Assembly: GCA_948567375.1 (NCBI GenBank)
Contig: OX419758.1
Span: forward strand, 39,189,001-39,253,000
Direction of reading: 5' to 3'
Origin: Lunularia cruciata
Taxonomy: Eukaryota; Streptophyta; Marchantiopsida; Lunulariales; Lunulariaceae
Length of the DNA: 64,000 bases
Each line of letters begins with the position of its first letter. Within the stretch, counting starts at the first letter, position 1. The notes under the pieces were generated by a model. It saw only the letters and a program-made list of their open reading frames with translations, was not told the DNA's origin and ran no database searches. Shown piece after piece: positions 11,062 through 23,283 of this stretch. Position numbers and translations under genes: made by a program.

Positions 11062-13236
11062 TCATACCAGCTCATGCAATCTTTCTTCTTCTTGATGGCT
11101 GACTGCCAACTTCTCTTTGCCACTCTTCTTCAAGCTTTCTAACTCCTGCTCCATTATTGCGGCCATCGTCTTCACATGAATACTCTTGATGCACACATCA
11201 TTGACCTCCTCTTTCATCTTGGTCAGCAACATTGCCTGCTCTTTCAGTTCTTTGGCTTGCTTTTGCATTTCCTTACCTCTTGACTCAAAACTCTCTTGCA
11301 ACTTCTTGAAAGTCTTCTTCTTCAAGACTGCATCCACCTGAAGTTCTTCAACTCCTTGTCTCTTTGGGTTACATGCTCTTGCAAACCCTTCACTTCAACC
11401 AGCAGATACTTCACCACTTGCAACTCATTCATCACCTTCATACGATTTTGGGGAATTACCTTCTGGTGCTCCTTCAACAATTCCAACAATGGAGTGACAA
11501 CCTTTGATAGATAATGTATTCCGCCAAATTTCTCTTCATCTTTGGCCCCATCTTTGTACTTTGCCTCTTCCATTGGCTCCTTTTGCCAAAGTCACAATCT
11601 TTGTATCTTCAAATACATTACTTCTGAGCTTCCTTCTTCCTTACCTACTGAACTCAGCTCCGCAGGATACTCCTTCTGTTTTTCAGCCCCCTTCTCTTCC
11701 ACAACCAGGGCTACGCAATGATTTGTCTTTCCTAGTACATTGTCAATCATTGCATGAAAAGCTTCATCCACTCCAACCGATTGCTGAACCTCATGTTCAT
11801 CCTCACTTTGTAAAGTGAGTTTGTCTTCTTCTGAGTCCTCTCCTTTAGACTGTATCTCCCCTTCAGAATCAGTTTCTGATGGTGCTTCTTTCACCATCTT
11901 CTTACTCTACAAAACCAATCTTTGGGTCTTCCTTTGTGCTAGAGGTGACTTTGCTTCTTTGGGTTTATTGTGCTTCTTCTTCTTCTTTGGGCTTGTGCCT
12001 TCTTCCATCTTCTATTGTCCCGTCTTCAAGAAGTGATCATCACTGGCTTGTAGGTGTGCCATATATTGTTGCTCTTCTTCATCTGCTTCCCATCTCAAAT
12101 CAGGATAGAAATGTGACACCATGCAACGCCTCTCCTCTGCTATCAGCAAGTTCAACCTAAAGTAGAAGTGTGTTGCAAACGGTGCAAAATAATGTGGAGG
12201 CAAACCTGTCCTCCAATTGACCACCATCTGCCTCTTTTGTTGGTGAAAACACTTTGCCCAGTTCACCTTCACTCTTGCAAACATCTAGTGGAAAAAGACT
12301 GTCTGCTGCATATTCATGTAAGTCATTTGTTCTAGTTTGAACATGGCTATTATCGTCCCCATGATACTTTGTTTAATAGGGTCCCGATAGGACTCCACCT
12401 TGTAACCGTTCATTGTGTGTAGAGCAAAGAATGAATTTTGTATGTCCATTGTCTCCGCTGTAGCATCACACTTCCTATAGAAGGTGATCCCCGTTGGTTC
12501 TCCTGCTTCCTTCCCCAACACTAACCTCCAATCCGACTCAGTCCATCAAGCCGGATTTCTTCTCTTTCCCTCAACTTCGGGGCCTTCCTCACAATTACTG
12601 GCAGCTATCTCTGCCATGACTCTTGGGAAACTAAAATTCCAATTCCATGCTAAGAAAGTAATACAAAGTCTATTCAAGACTTTGATTCTTGCTACAAAGT
12701 CCAACCTACAAATTGCAAAACTTTGCACTACCAGAGCATTTGTGACCTTCTTTGCCATGATTTGCTCTCTTGTTCTTTGGCACTAGAAAACTATTCCTTC
12801 CCTAAACACTCTAACCCCTTTTGGATTTTGGAAAATTTCACTCTCAATTGGCTTCTTGACACGCATTACTGCAGGACGACTACTCATAGGGATAGGAAAT
12901 CTACTTGACATATTCAACTTGTCCCTGTGCAATTGCAATTTTATATTACCCCAAATTGCAGTCATTCTTTGATCAATTTCAAAATTGACTTCCCTTTCTT
13001 TTGCGTGTTGTTGTCTTGTAACTGTCAAGACACGCTTCTTTTGCCTCCGCCGTTTCTTGAAGTGTACTTTCTTGCCATGTACCAAGGTTGTTAGACAGTC
13101 TTCGTATCGGCCTTTGCTTCCCAATCCGAAGATGATGCTCTTTGGACTTCTTTCTTTGTACTCCTCTCCTGAGTACCTCCATCATTGGATCCAAAGTTGA
13201 ATTCTTTGGATTTCCTCCAAAGACACTCCTATCCAT
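11062..13236 (-). pseudogene. Broken multi-segment ORF with coiled-coil tail, unknown function
   Basis: Reading 13236 down to 11062, successive open segments join into one degraded protein of about 700 residues. The amino part is basic (KKRRRQKKR near 13050). The middle is a globular-looking region (ITFLAWNWNFSFPRVMAEIA near 12620-12680; a stretch with FALHTMNGYKVESYRDPIKQ near 12380-12430). An acidic segment follows (ETDSEGEIQSKGEDSEEDKL near 11820-11880), then a Lys/Glu/Leu-rich coiled coil (11062-11573). TAG stops lie near 12786, 12546, 12285 and 12012, and a frameshift near 11330. No reverse transcriptase, transposase or zinc motif is visible, and the family is not recognised. Confidence 0.45.
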
Positions 13237-13329
13237 TCCTTCTTTCGCAATTCAGTTTTCTTTGCTTACTTCTTCTCCAAATGCTAATAAATAGAAAAAA
13301 GCCAAAAAATGTGGACACCACAAAGAGTT

Positions 13330-13424
13330 TGATGGAGTTGGGGTTTCTTTGCCTTCTTAGTCCATGATGTGCTACCATGATAACCATAAGAGGTTCATCT
13401 TGAGTGAGGGACAAGCTGCTTACA
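13330..13424 (+). repeat. Family-2 LTR, last 95 bp
   Basis: The segment from TGATGGAGTTGGGG to the terminal TTACA matches the LTR end of element G (42258-42351). It is followed by the PBS. Confidence 0.85.
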
Positions 13425-13427
13425 TTT

Positions 13428-13443
13428 TGGTTCTATTGCCGAG
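13428..13443 (+). other. Primer-binding site of F2
   Basis: TGGTTCTATTGCCGAG is the decayed counterpart of the tRNA-Asp-like PBS of element G (TGGTTCCGTTGCCGGG at 42356). It lies three bases after the LTR end. Confidence 0.65.
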
Positions 13444-13795
13444 ACCTCTCTAGAAGGCAAGATAATGTTCTAAGTACAATTCTATATTAGACAAAAGGAG
13501 GCTATGAGAGCTCACTTAAAGAGAACATTAAGGGAAGAGAGAGCTGAACTTATGTTAGAGAATCAAGATCCATTTTTATACCTTGTAGTTCATTATGATA
13601 TCTTTGAGGTAATATTGTATATCTTGTACACATGAGAGGATTTGGAGAGATTGTGTGAGATGAATTCAAATTTTGGGGATTATGATGATTTTGGGCAAAA
13701 TCTCAAGTTTGAGATCTAGACTTGACATTTCTACATATGATAGATTAGGTTATCCTTCAATTATAACACTTAAAATTATTAAACGAGCTAATATA

Positions 13796-14155
13796 TGAAA
13801 GATCCAAGACCAAGGAGAAATAGGAGAATGGAAGATCACATTGGGACACTTGAATGAGGGAAACTCCCAATGCCTAGCATGATCAAGCTTTGGTATTTAT
13901 AGGGAGCATACAAGGCATTGAGAAGCTTCTCATGAAGCTTCTTTGAGCCAATTTCTTGGAGTGCAAGCCAAGTTAACCGGGAAACTTCTCAAGAAGCTTC
14001 TTTCTAGAAACCGTTTACTTGGCACGCAAGCTAAGCTAGCCGAGTAGCTTCCCAAGAAGCTTCCTAGATACTTATGTAATATTGTAGGCTAATTTGTCCT
14101 ATTTACTATTTTGTTAGCCCTAACTAACTTCATTGCTAAAATTTATATTGTTACA
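13796..14155 (-). repeat. 3' LTR of element H
   Basis: 360 bp matching 19622-20029. Shared features include repeated AAGCTTCT words in the middle and GTTAGCCCTAACTAACTT near the plus-strand right end, which finishes ATTGTTACA. It is about 48 bp shorter than the 5' copy because of small internal deletions and repeat-unit differences. Confidence 0.85.
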
Positions 14156-15740
14156 TATTCCCCTACCGCTAGTTTGTGATGTCCTCATTGCCATTGAAGC
14201 TTCAAACTCCTAGATGGCCATCTTTGCATTTTGGAGAGAAAGAGGTTCCCATGTGGCATCATGAAGAGGATACCCTTTCCAAAGGACCTTGTACTCTATA
14301 TGTTGTCAATAGCCTTGTTGAATGTGGCAATGCACAAGGATACAATCAACTTTGTACTCCTCATCATCATTGATAGGGACGAAAAGAGGAAGAGGTTGGA
14401 CTTGAGAAGACAAAGAAGATGGGTTAGGAACAAAGGGTTTCAACTTGGAAATGTGAGAGACAGGGTGGATGCACATATGATAAGGCAAGGCAAGTCAATA
14501 AGCAATAAGAGAGATGATTTGGGTGACATCAAAGGGTCCTATCCAATTAGGGGCAAGTTTACAAACTTGGGTTGATACCCAAGTGGGTGGAGTAGGTTAT
14601 TAGAGGAGAGCATGACCTTATCACCAACTTGAAAGGTGAGATCACAACAATGGTGGTCCGCATATTGTTTCTGACAATTCTAAGCAACAAGGAGATGAGA
14701 TTTGGCTTGTTGGAGGGATTGCAATATGGTGGTCAAGAAGGTGGAAGTATGAGGGACATGAGATGGAGTTGGAGCAACAAGGGAATCTGGAACAAGTGGA
14801 TCTTGGCTGAAATTGAGGAAGAAAGGAGAGAATCCACTGCTTGCTTATTTGGATTATTGTATGCAAACTCTACAACTGCAAGACATTCATCCAAATTAGT
14901 ATTGTGGATGTTGATGAAGAGACGGAGCATATCCTCCAAGGTGCAATTTGCACATTTAGTTTGCCCATCAATTTGAGAATGATAGGTCGTAGACAAAGCA
15001 AGCTTGGTGCCAAGTATTTGAAAGAATGCTTGCCAAAAATTTCAAGGATCACAATTGGAGATGAGTACACGAGGCATCCCATGATGCTTGAAGATAATAT
15101 CAAAGTAGATCTATGCCAATGTTAAGAGCATCTAGTGTATCAAAGGTTGGTGCCAAATGGATTTGCTTACTATTTATCCACTCAAACAAACACCACTATT
15201 GTTGTGTGACCTTGCTTTGTCTTGGGTAAGGATATAATGAGATCCAAGCTCATGTGTTCCTATCAAGTAGAGAAAATGGGGAGTGGTTGAAGGATTCCAC
15301 TCGGTTTTTGGTTGTTGGCCTTGTTACATTGCAGCTCTTACACAATTAGAAAAACACTTAAACATCTTGTGCCATGTTAGGCCACTACCATTGGTGTGGA
15401 GGGTACCCAAGGTCTTGTCCACACCCATGTGACTAGCAAAAGGTAAGTCATGGGCTTCTTGGAGGTGCACAAGTTAGAGATCACCCTTGGTTGGATATAT
15501 ATCCGGTCCTCATGGAATAGAAGGCCTTCCTTGAAGGAGAAGGTATTGTACTCCTTGTTTCATGTTACAAGATAACCATGTACTCTTTGAAAGGAGGGAT
15601 CTTATTGTAGAGATGAGCTAAACTCTTTTGGACCTTGGAATTGATTGATATTGTTGTAATGGCTGCCATGATGAGAAGAAGACACTAAAAATCAGGTCAT
15701 TGTGATAAAAATCAGGTCATTGTGTATCAAGGATGACATA

Positions 15741-16427
15741 GAACTGTGAGCCGGCCTGTCTCTCACTCAGGATGAACCTCTGATAGCTATTATGGTAGCG
15801 CACCATGGACTAAGAAGGCAAGGAACCCCAACTCTATCATACTCCTCCAAGGCTAACACTCCAAGACTCAAGACATTGCTCACTAGAGAACTCAATGAGA
15901 GAGAGATAGTTGCAAATGAAAGGATGATGAGTACCTCCTCACCCCTTGTTTATATATTTGTGAAATAGTTACTAATTACCATAGTAACTCAGTTTACTAG
16001 ACTAAAAGTCAAGTAAAGTCAAAAAGTAGAAAGGAATATCCATTCACATAAGCATATTCCCCTAAGCATGTGGTCTTATCTTGACCCAACCACTAAGTCA
16101 AGGATTCCTTCACATGGGCTATCCTTGGACTAAAGAAGAATCCAAAACAAAAAGGCTTGCGGGCCCAAGAGTTCTCAACTCTTTCCTCAAAGCCAAACAC
16201 CTAGGAATAATACTAAGTCAACACACTAAAGTCCAAAATAGTGGTGCTCATCTTTTCTACTTCCTCTAAAGTAAGGTCCCCTCTATCTTAGCTATGACTA
16301 ACTTTAGCTAACCATGACTAATATAGAACCATCCTTTATCTCTATATAAATAATATCTCTAAAGTACTTGTAATACCAAGCTAAATATCACAATACCACA
16401 CACATGCACAAATGGGTGTTACAGAAC
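15741..16427 (-). mobile_element. Solo LTR of family 2 with exact 4-bp target duplication
   Basis: A complete 679-bp LTR (15745-16423) in minus orientation, from TGTAACACCC at 16423 to CCGGCTCACA at 15745. It is flanked directly by GAAC on both sides (15741-15744 and 16424-16427). No internal sequence is present, so it is the product of LTR-LTR recombination. It retains the TATA-like TATATAAA block of the family. The duplication length agrees with element G. Confidence 0.92.
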
Positions 16428-17099
16428 CAACATGGTTTGTACTCAAGTTTGATTTCAAACAATTGGAGTTGCTCCTCCCATTGATGATGTAGACTCTTCA
16501 TGTGTTCCAAATGTGATGTCTACAACAAGGGTTTGTGATTGATTCACATGATCACCTATTTTCCCAAGAGATAATGCCTCCATACCTTGGTGGTATATAC
16601 TATTGCTAGTTGTTCTTGATCTCATGCAGAGTAATTCCTTTGTGTGGTGTTTAATTGGCAAGACACAAAGGCAATGAGATGTAAACCATTTGGGAATTCT
16701 TGCTACAACATAACTCCAATGGCAAAGTTATAAGTATCAAATTCAACCACACAAGGTAGTTGAAAATCATAAGGTTGAAGAATGGGTTGAAGAATTGGCT
16801 TGAAGACACCATATGGTTCAGCTTTTGGAATGCTTCTTTATGCTTGGCAATCCATTGAAAGCTTGATTTTTCTCCCAAGAGGTTTGTCAATGGTGTTGCC
16901 ATGGATGAATCATTAATAAAAACTTGCCAATCTATTGAATGCTTGCACCTCTATGGGCATCCTTTGGATTAGGCCAATCAATAATGGCCTTGATTTTCTC
17001 CTCTTCCATCTTGATCCCTTCTGATGAGTTCTTGTGATCCACAAAGGTGACTTCCTTCTGCCAAGAAGTACAATTTGACTTCTTGCAATAAAACTTCCA

Positions 17100-17531
17100 T
17101 TAACATAGTTTCCTGAGGACTTCTTGCACATGATTTATGTGTTTTGCCTCCGTCTTGCTATAGATTAAAATTTCATCCAAGAACACCACCATGTACTGAC
17201 CTAGTAGTCCATCCAACACCCAATGCATCTGATCCATGAAGATTGCTAGAGCATTAATGAGCCCCAAAGGTAGAACTCTCCATTCAAAAATGCACATACC
17301 TTGTGCAAAAGGCAATCTTTTGGACATCCTCCCTACAATGGGGATTTGCCAATAGCCATTGCAAAGATCTAACTTGGAGAAGTATGGTGCTTCACTCAAT
17401 TGATCAAGCAAGTCATCAATTTGAGACAAAGGATATGTATTCTTCACTGTTTGTTTATTGAGCCTATGATAATGATATAGAAATGAAGTCCTTGATCCTT
17501 CTTTGGAACAAATAATACTGGTGCTCCACAA
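17100..17531 (-). pseudogene. Reverse transcriptase core of element H
   Basis: A 143-codon open stretch covering RT motifs from LNKQTVKNTYPLSQIDDLLD through FSKLDLCNGYWQIPI and LPLGLINALAIFM to the active-site box. The box reads VVFLDEILIYSK, so the second catalytic aspartate is glutamate. Together with stops upstream and downstream this marks it as inactive. Confidence 0.8.
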
Positions 17532-17824
17532 GGAGATGTACTATATCATATGAAATCCTTCTCTAACAACTCCGTAAGTATTATTTACAACTCCTCCAAC
17601 TCCTTTGGTGAGAGCCTATGGATTGATGTACTCACTTGAGTACTCCCTAGCAATAACTCAATCTTGAAGGGCATACCATAATTATAGAGTAATCCCTTTG
17701 GCAGATCATTTGGAAACACGTCTGCAAACTCCTTAATTATTTGATCAACTGTTGATTGATGAGGCTCTTGACCCTCCTCAAATCCTCATTGTGCAGTTGG
17801 CTTGATCTATACCGCAAAAATAAA

Positions 17825-18004
17825 CTTACCTTCCTCCAAAGCTTGCTCTATAGTTGCTTCATTGACAAACTTCACATTCATGGACTTATCTTCCTTCAAA
17901 GCTTGCTCTATGGTTACTTTCTTGACAAACTTCCCATCTTGGGACTTATCTTCCTTCAAAGCTTGCTCTATGGCTACTTTCCTAACAAACTTCTCATCTT
18001 AGGA
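17825..18004 (-). repeat. 60-bp tandem triplication in element H
   Basis: Three 60-bp units start at 17825, 17885 and 17945, each containing CCAAAGCTTGCTCTAT or TCAAAGCTTGCTCTAT. They lie between protease and RT. Element E has a single unit at the same place (about 29375-29420), so the triplication is specific to H. Sixty bp is 20 codons, so the frame would be kept. Confidence 0.9.
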
Positions 18005-19605
18005 CTGACTATTCTTAGGTGTCTTACTAAAAGGTATTAGACAACTTAATTGGAAATTCCTACCTTGGTGTTATACTTGAATTTATTATAGGTTCCAAGC
18101 AAGTTGAAACTTATGATGTTCAAGCCAAGGCAGACCCAAAATGACATCATAGTGTAGAGGTGCCACTACAAACCTCATACACTACAAATACTCTTTCCCA
18201 ATCTTGAAGGTAACAAGATGCAAGGTACAGAATGCATAACCCTTTCTACCATCCGCCATCATCAATCTACTTCCAATTATTGGCTTGATAGGAATACACA
18301 ATATCTTTGCTAATTGCATAAATATGGAATTTTCTAATCAACCAAAATCCTACAACCATGATCAAATATCATACCTTGCAAGTAAAGCAAACTTGCATAG
18401 ATTGAGCCTTCAATCCTATTGGAACTAATCAAGTTCCCAATAGAAAACTCAAAATCTCCTATAGGGGTTCCTCATTTCTTGATCATTTTGCTCCACAATC
18501 TCCATTTGATTTGTTGAGATTTCACATTCTTGAATGGACATTCAACAATGCAATGTCCAATCTAGTGACAATGAAAACAACCACTATTTTACCACAATAT
18601 TTCATGATCCATTGTACCAAGTGGTTTCTGTTGGATGGCATTAATCTCCATCGGTGTTAGCTCCTCCACATGTGTGTAATGTGCTAGTTGGTTTTGTGAA
18701 GGTCAAGGTTGAGACCAAGTTGTCACAACCAAGGAATCAAAATGCTCTACTAGCTACATGGCTTCTTCAAAGTATTTTGGCTCTCGCATAGTCACTTGTA
18801 ATTTGGTTTGTGACTTCAAGCCCCACAAAAATTCATCCAGATCTTCACCATCCATTATATCTAGAATTTTCATAATGGTGTTTTGGAATTGTATGATGTA
18901 GCTTCTTATAGAATCAACCTCCTTCAACTTTGCCAGCTTATCTTGTGCAACTCATGTGGTATTTATTGCTTGGAATCACCTAATTATTGCATCCTTCCCA
19001 TGTTAGGATTGGTGCAACAAACTGCCTTTTAGCTCACTCTACTTGGAATCACCACCATAGCTTTGCTACTCCGTCCAATAGGCTTGAAGCTAAGAGAATT
19101 ATTTCTATTCATCTTGAAGATTTGTAGCTTCAAAATAACATTCACAATCAAATACAAAATTCTCCACTATGCCCAAGAGATTCTTGTCATCAAATACCTT
19201 GGGTTTTGGAAATCAGATTTGGTCTTCTCCTTCTAAAAATGGTGCTCTCTCTACATGCTCTTGTTGTTGTTGGTCTAATTCATCCAACAATCGAGTAAGG
19301 TGATCGACTTGTTACTACATAGCAATGATAACCTTGGACATTGTCACCATAGCTACTACTTTATCATACTACCCATACTTTATATAATTTACTAACACAT
19401 AGATGCAACACATCCATTGTTCTCCATAAGTTACAACCGGAAGTACCAAGAGTTCCTTGGACAAGGTGATTGCATTTAGAAAATTCTGCCCAAAATATGA
19501 GGTGATGAACTGTGTGAAGTGATGCTTGCGTAGTACTTGAACACAAAAATCCCAATGGTTTGGTAAAAATGGATTTGGCGGTCCATAAATTCCATCCATC
19601 CCTAC

Positions 19606-19620
19606 CTCATTCTAATACCA
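19606..19620 (-). other. Primer-binding site of element H
   Basis: On the minus strand TGGTATTAGAATGAG follows the 5' LTR end. It matches the initiator-Met PBS TGGTATCAGAGC at 8 of the first 9 bases, and the related element E has the exact sequence. Confidence 0.75.
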
Positions 19621-19621
19621 A

Positions 19622-20029
19622 TGTAAAAGATCCAAGACCAAGGAGAGAAATAGGAGAATGGAGGATCAAATTGGAACAATTGAATGAAGGAAACTCTAAG
19701 TGCCTAGCATGAGCTTCGGCTTTGGTATTTGTAGGGAGCATACAAGGCCTTGAGAAGCTTCTCTTAGCCGCTTTCTTGGAGTGCAAGCCAAGTTAATTGG
19801 GAAACTTCTCAAGAAGCTTTCTTCTAGAAGCAACTTACTTGGCATGCAAGCTAAGCTAGTTGGAAGCTTCTAGAAGCTTCCTTCTAGGAGTTACCTACTT
19901 GCAAGCTAAGCTAGTTGGGAACCTTCCCAAGAAGCTTCTTAGATATTTATGGAATATTCTAGGCTAATTTTCTTCTTTGCTACTTTGTTAGCCCTAACTA
20001 ACTTTGTCACTAAACTCCATATTGTTACA
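19622..20029 (-). repeat. 5' LTR of element H
   Basis: 408 bp, paired with 13796-14155. On the element strand it begins TGTAACAATATGGAG and ends CTTTTACA, next to the PBS. Confidence 0.88.
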
Positions 20030-20992
20030 TAGTACATGAACTAAGCTAGAATTTTTGAAAGTTGATAGGGTAAATTACTCTTGAAACTACATGCTGTCTA
20101 GAAATTTGTATAGAGTCTGCCATTTCTTCAATTTTCAATGGATTAATCTAAAACTTTCCAAAAAATTTAATGCATATTATTCTACCTTTTGGCTCAAGAA
20201 TTAAAGAGAGATTATTCTTGCACATGAAATTATGAGTTTTTTAAATAAGGGGGTGATTTTTAGACCAATTCTGAAATATGTATGTTAAATAGAAAGGTGC
20301 CTAGGCCAAATGGCTCAATGAAAGATCTAGAATTTTGCAAGAGAGCACTCCTTGGGGTTGTAATCAAGTGTACAAAATTTTAGAGGACTCTAAAATACCA
20401 ATTGAGCAAATATAGTGACATTGTGAGGAGGAGTCAATTCTGTAAAGTTGAGATCTCATGCATGAAGAGTGTGAGAGCAACAAAGAGCATGTTTGAGTGT
20501 TTAGACTCATCTTGGGAACATGGAGTATCACAAAGAGTGGAAATTGAGGCTATGCAAGGTTCCCCAAAGGTTTGAAGTGATTGTAGGGGTGGATTTGACA
20601 AAAAGAGAGTTTAGAATAGAATTTGAAGAAAGTGTTGAGAGGATCCAAAAATATACATCACTTGGAGAAAGAGTGAGTCTAAGTGATTTTATATAGAAAG
20701 AAGAGACATAAGGTAAGTTCATGTCTATTGACCTTTGAGAGCAAGAGATTGAGGGAAAGGAGAGGCTTACTTGACTTGGGGTTTGCATGTTGTACGTTTT
20801 TCACCAAGATTGGAGGGGAGAAGATCTAAGACCAAGGAGTTGTCTGAGGTTTGTGGAGTGGGAGGACTTCCAAAAGGACATGAGTATAGTGGAGTAATAG
20901 CACTTTTGGAAACTTTGGTGAAGGATCTTGGAGAGAGTCTTTGTATAGCTACAGAAATACTACCACCTTCATCATCTAGTTCTCAAGATTAG
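20030..20992 (+). pseudogene. Leader ORF0 remnant of F2
   Basis: Homologous to 42700-43685 of element G. The tail is open from 20771 to 20992 and keeps the second zinc-like cluster CEVCGV-to-GHEY (last Cys lost in G-to-A change), ending SSSQD. The upstream CCHC knuckle is destroyed by substitutions near 20680-20730. Confidence 0.65.
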
Positions 20993-21221
20993 TGATGGAG
21001 ATAATATTTCAACTTATGGATAAACTATCCATGGGGGTTCAATTAATATGCACTCTAGGATTTGAAATTGCTATAGAAATCTTAAAGTAATTTGAAACTT
21101 TTGTGTTTCCTAGGGTGGATTATTCTCAAATAGTGTTAGTCATATATATAATATATTAGTTATAGAGTGAGAGGAAAGGAAAAACATTTGAGAGAAAGAA
21201 GAAAGATAGTGAAGGGCTAAG

Positions 21222-23283
21222 ATGTGGAAACTTCCATTTTTCTTTGGCAAGGATGGAGAAGATGTGGAGGTCTTTGTGAAAGACTTCAAGAGAACTTGCA
21301 TATGAAACAATAAGACGAGGAAGAATGAGTGGGCCTCATTATTACCAAATTTCTTTGAGGATGCAACACTTACATGGAATGAATCAGAATACCAAAAGAG
21401 AGAGAGGTAAGATGGGCAAGAAGAGCCTTGGGAGAGTTTGACTTCAATACTCATTGGGAACTTTCTTCCATATGAAAGTTATGAGAGATTGATGAGTGAG
21501 GTTATCTTTCTCAAACAAGGAGATGGAGAGAAGTGAGAGTCTATGTAGAAAGAGTGGAGAAATTAGAGTCTAAATTTTGCATAGTGTTGAGGAAGGGTGG
21601 AGATGATGTGGAAACTACTATGATTGGCATAGGAGCCATGCTCACCAAGAATTTTGTGGGAAGATTGAGACCATAGATTAGAAGTAAGGTGAGATATGAG
21701 AAACCTTCTTCCAAGGTTGAAGCTATCAAGATTGCAATTCATATGGAAGAGAGTTTGGAAGGAGATGAGAGTGATTTGGTGGTGAAGAAGGTTGTGCATC
21801 CTCCTCAAGGCTACAAGTATGGTAATAATTTTGACACTTTGGTTGCACCATAAGTATTAGTTGCTCCAATTCTTGCATCTCCACCAAAAGATCCACTTCA
21901 AACCATCATAGAACAACTTGCAGATCTCAAGATCAATGTGGTGCAACTATAGGAGAAGAGAGAGGTGGATCAAAATGTGAAGAGAGGGTCTAGGAGTTAC
22001 AAAAACTATTCATATAAAGGAGGTCAACCAACCAACAACAATTTCAATGAAAGAAATTATTTTGGTTGTGGAGGAAGAGGTCACATCCAAAGGAATTGCC
22101 CAAATTCTACTTACAATAGAGGAAGGAGTTATGAGGGAGCCAATAGAGGGAACAAGGGAGGTGGTGAAACCCAAGTGCCTCCTAATCCAAACAAAGGTAA
22201 GGAGATAGCATCCATAGATGTGGTTGAGAGCAAGTATGAGAATGAGGAGTACTCAAACTCCAAAGTTTTAATTTGGAGCTTTTGGCACAAGAGAAGAAGA
22301 GAGCTTGTTTTGCAAAGGATGTACACTCTTCTCAAGGATTTACTCTTAGCAAGGATATTTCTATATCTACTAGGAGCACGTGCACCTCAACACCATCAAC
22401 AACAAAGACTCCAAGAAAGAAGTTGGGGATGGAAGACTTCTTGATATCAAAGCAGCAATGGAACTACAATGTGTTGGAGGATATTAGTAGTCACAAGGCT
22501 AACATCACAATGGGCTAATTAATTGCTTTGAACCCTATCTTGAGAAAGGAGCTTAGATGTGGTTTGAGTTCTACAAGGAGCAAGAGGAAGAAGAAAGCAA
22601 AAGCTCCAATATCAATGGGGATGGTGGATGCCAAACCAACACCATGGGAGGCTTGTGAATATGCTTCCAAGATTGATGTGAGAGTGAATTGTCACAATAT
22701 CAAGGATGCACTTGTTGATGGAGGATCAGCAGTGAATGCTATATCAGAAAGGTTGATGAAAAAGTTGGGTATGATACCCTCTAGACCTTCAACATTTGTG
22801 GTGAGCATGGAAAACAAGCAAAAAATTTGACCAATAAAGGTGATGGATAAGGTGGTAGTTTCAATTATGGGAGTTCAAAATCTCATGATTTTCCAAGTCT
22901 TGAAGGATTCAAGTTATGATTTGCTTCTTTGGAAGCCATGGTTGAAAGCACAACACACATAAATAATTGATAACACAAAGTGTACTTGAGGATTGGGCCA
23001 TCAAACCATAGAGTCATAGTTCTTGTGACTAACACCACCAACACTTCACATTCAGATACACCATCTTTTGATTATTGGTAATCAGATTTTGAAGAAGGAG
23101 CTTCAAGTGTGAACACAAGCATGGAGGAGGATGAATCTGAATTTGATTAAGATGTGTATCCCTTGTGTGCTATACATTTTACACCTAAGCTAGAGGTTTT
23201 GAAGGACCCAAATAAATCACCATTGATACTTGAGGAGATAGAGAGGAGGTTATCTACACTCAAGTATGGTCCAAATATTACCA
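21222..23283 (+). pseudogene. gag-protease remnant of F2
   Basis: Begins MWKLPFFFGKDGEDVE at 21222, collinear with element G. The CCHC knuckle CFGCGGRGHIQRNC of G reads YFGCGGRGHIQRNC here (first Cys changed, near 22060-22105). The protease-type segment ALVDGGSAVNA is intact (22705-22740). Stops and indels interrupt it, for example near 21303, 21535 and 22828. At about 23283 the sequence jumps from a position equal to 46014 in G to one equal to 46576, deleting about 560 bp of RT. Confidence 0.78.

Larger units (their letters stand above)
6282..13329. other. Unclassified 7-kb block splitting a family-2 LTR
   Basis: This block interrupts a family-2 LTR whose two ends lie at 6215-6281 and 13330-13424. 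About 530 bp of the LTR are missing, so the block arose by rearrangement or by insertion with deletion. It contains two minus-strand coiled-coil-rich coding remnants (6743-7391 and 11062-13236) on either side of a purine-rich region. No terminal repeats, target duplication or reverse transcriptase could be recognised. It may be a little-known retrotransposon or a translocated piece. Confidence 0.55.
14156..19600 (-). pseudogene. gag-pol of element H (decayed)
   Basis: Read from 19600 downward, it starts MDGIYGPPNP, continues through a gag region, a zinc knuckle near 18560-18600 (C-x2-C...GH...C with a stop inside), a protease region near 18400, a reverse transcriptase at 17531-17100 and an integrase end near 14996-14733. 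The RT active site reads FLDE instead of FLDD. The integrase reads DGQTK where other plant elements have DGQTE, so the catalytic Glu is replaced. Many stops occur. The solo LTR at 15745-16423 separates RT/RNase H from the integrase. Confidence 0.75.
13796..20029 (-). mobile_element. Ty3/gypsy element H (same family as E), with nested solo LTR
   Basis: Minus-strand element flanked by LTRs at 19622-20029 (5') and 13796-14155 (3'), both running from TGTAACA to a TACA-type end on the element strand. Between them, read downward, are a Met-type PBS, gag, a zinc knuckle, protease, reverse transcriptase and integrase, all heavily decayed. It inserted into the leader of F2. The flanks resume the F2 sequence, but no exact target duplication is left (ATATA versus TAGTA). 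A family-2 solo LTR (15745-16423) later inserted into its pol region. Confidence 0.85.
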
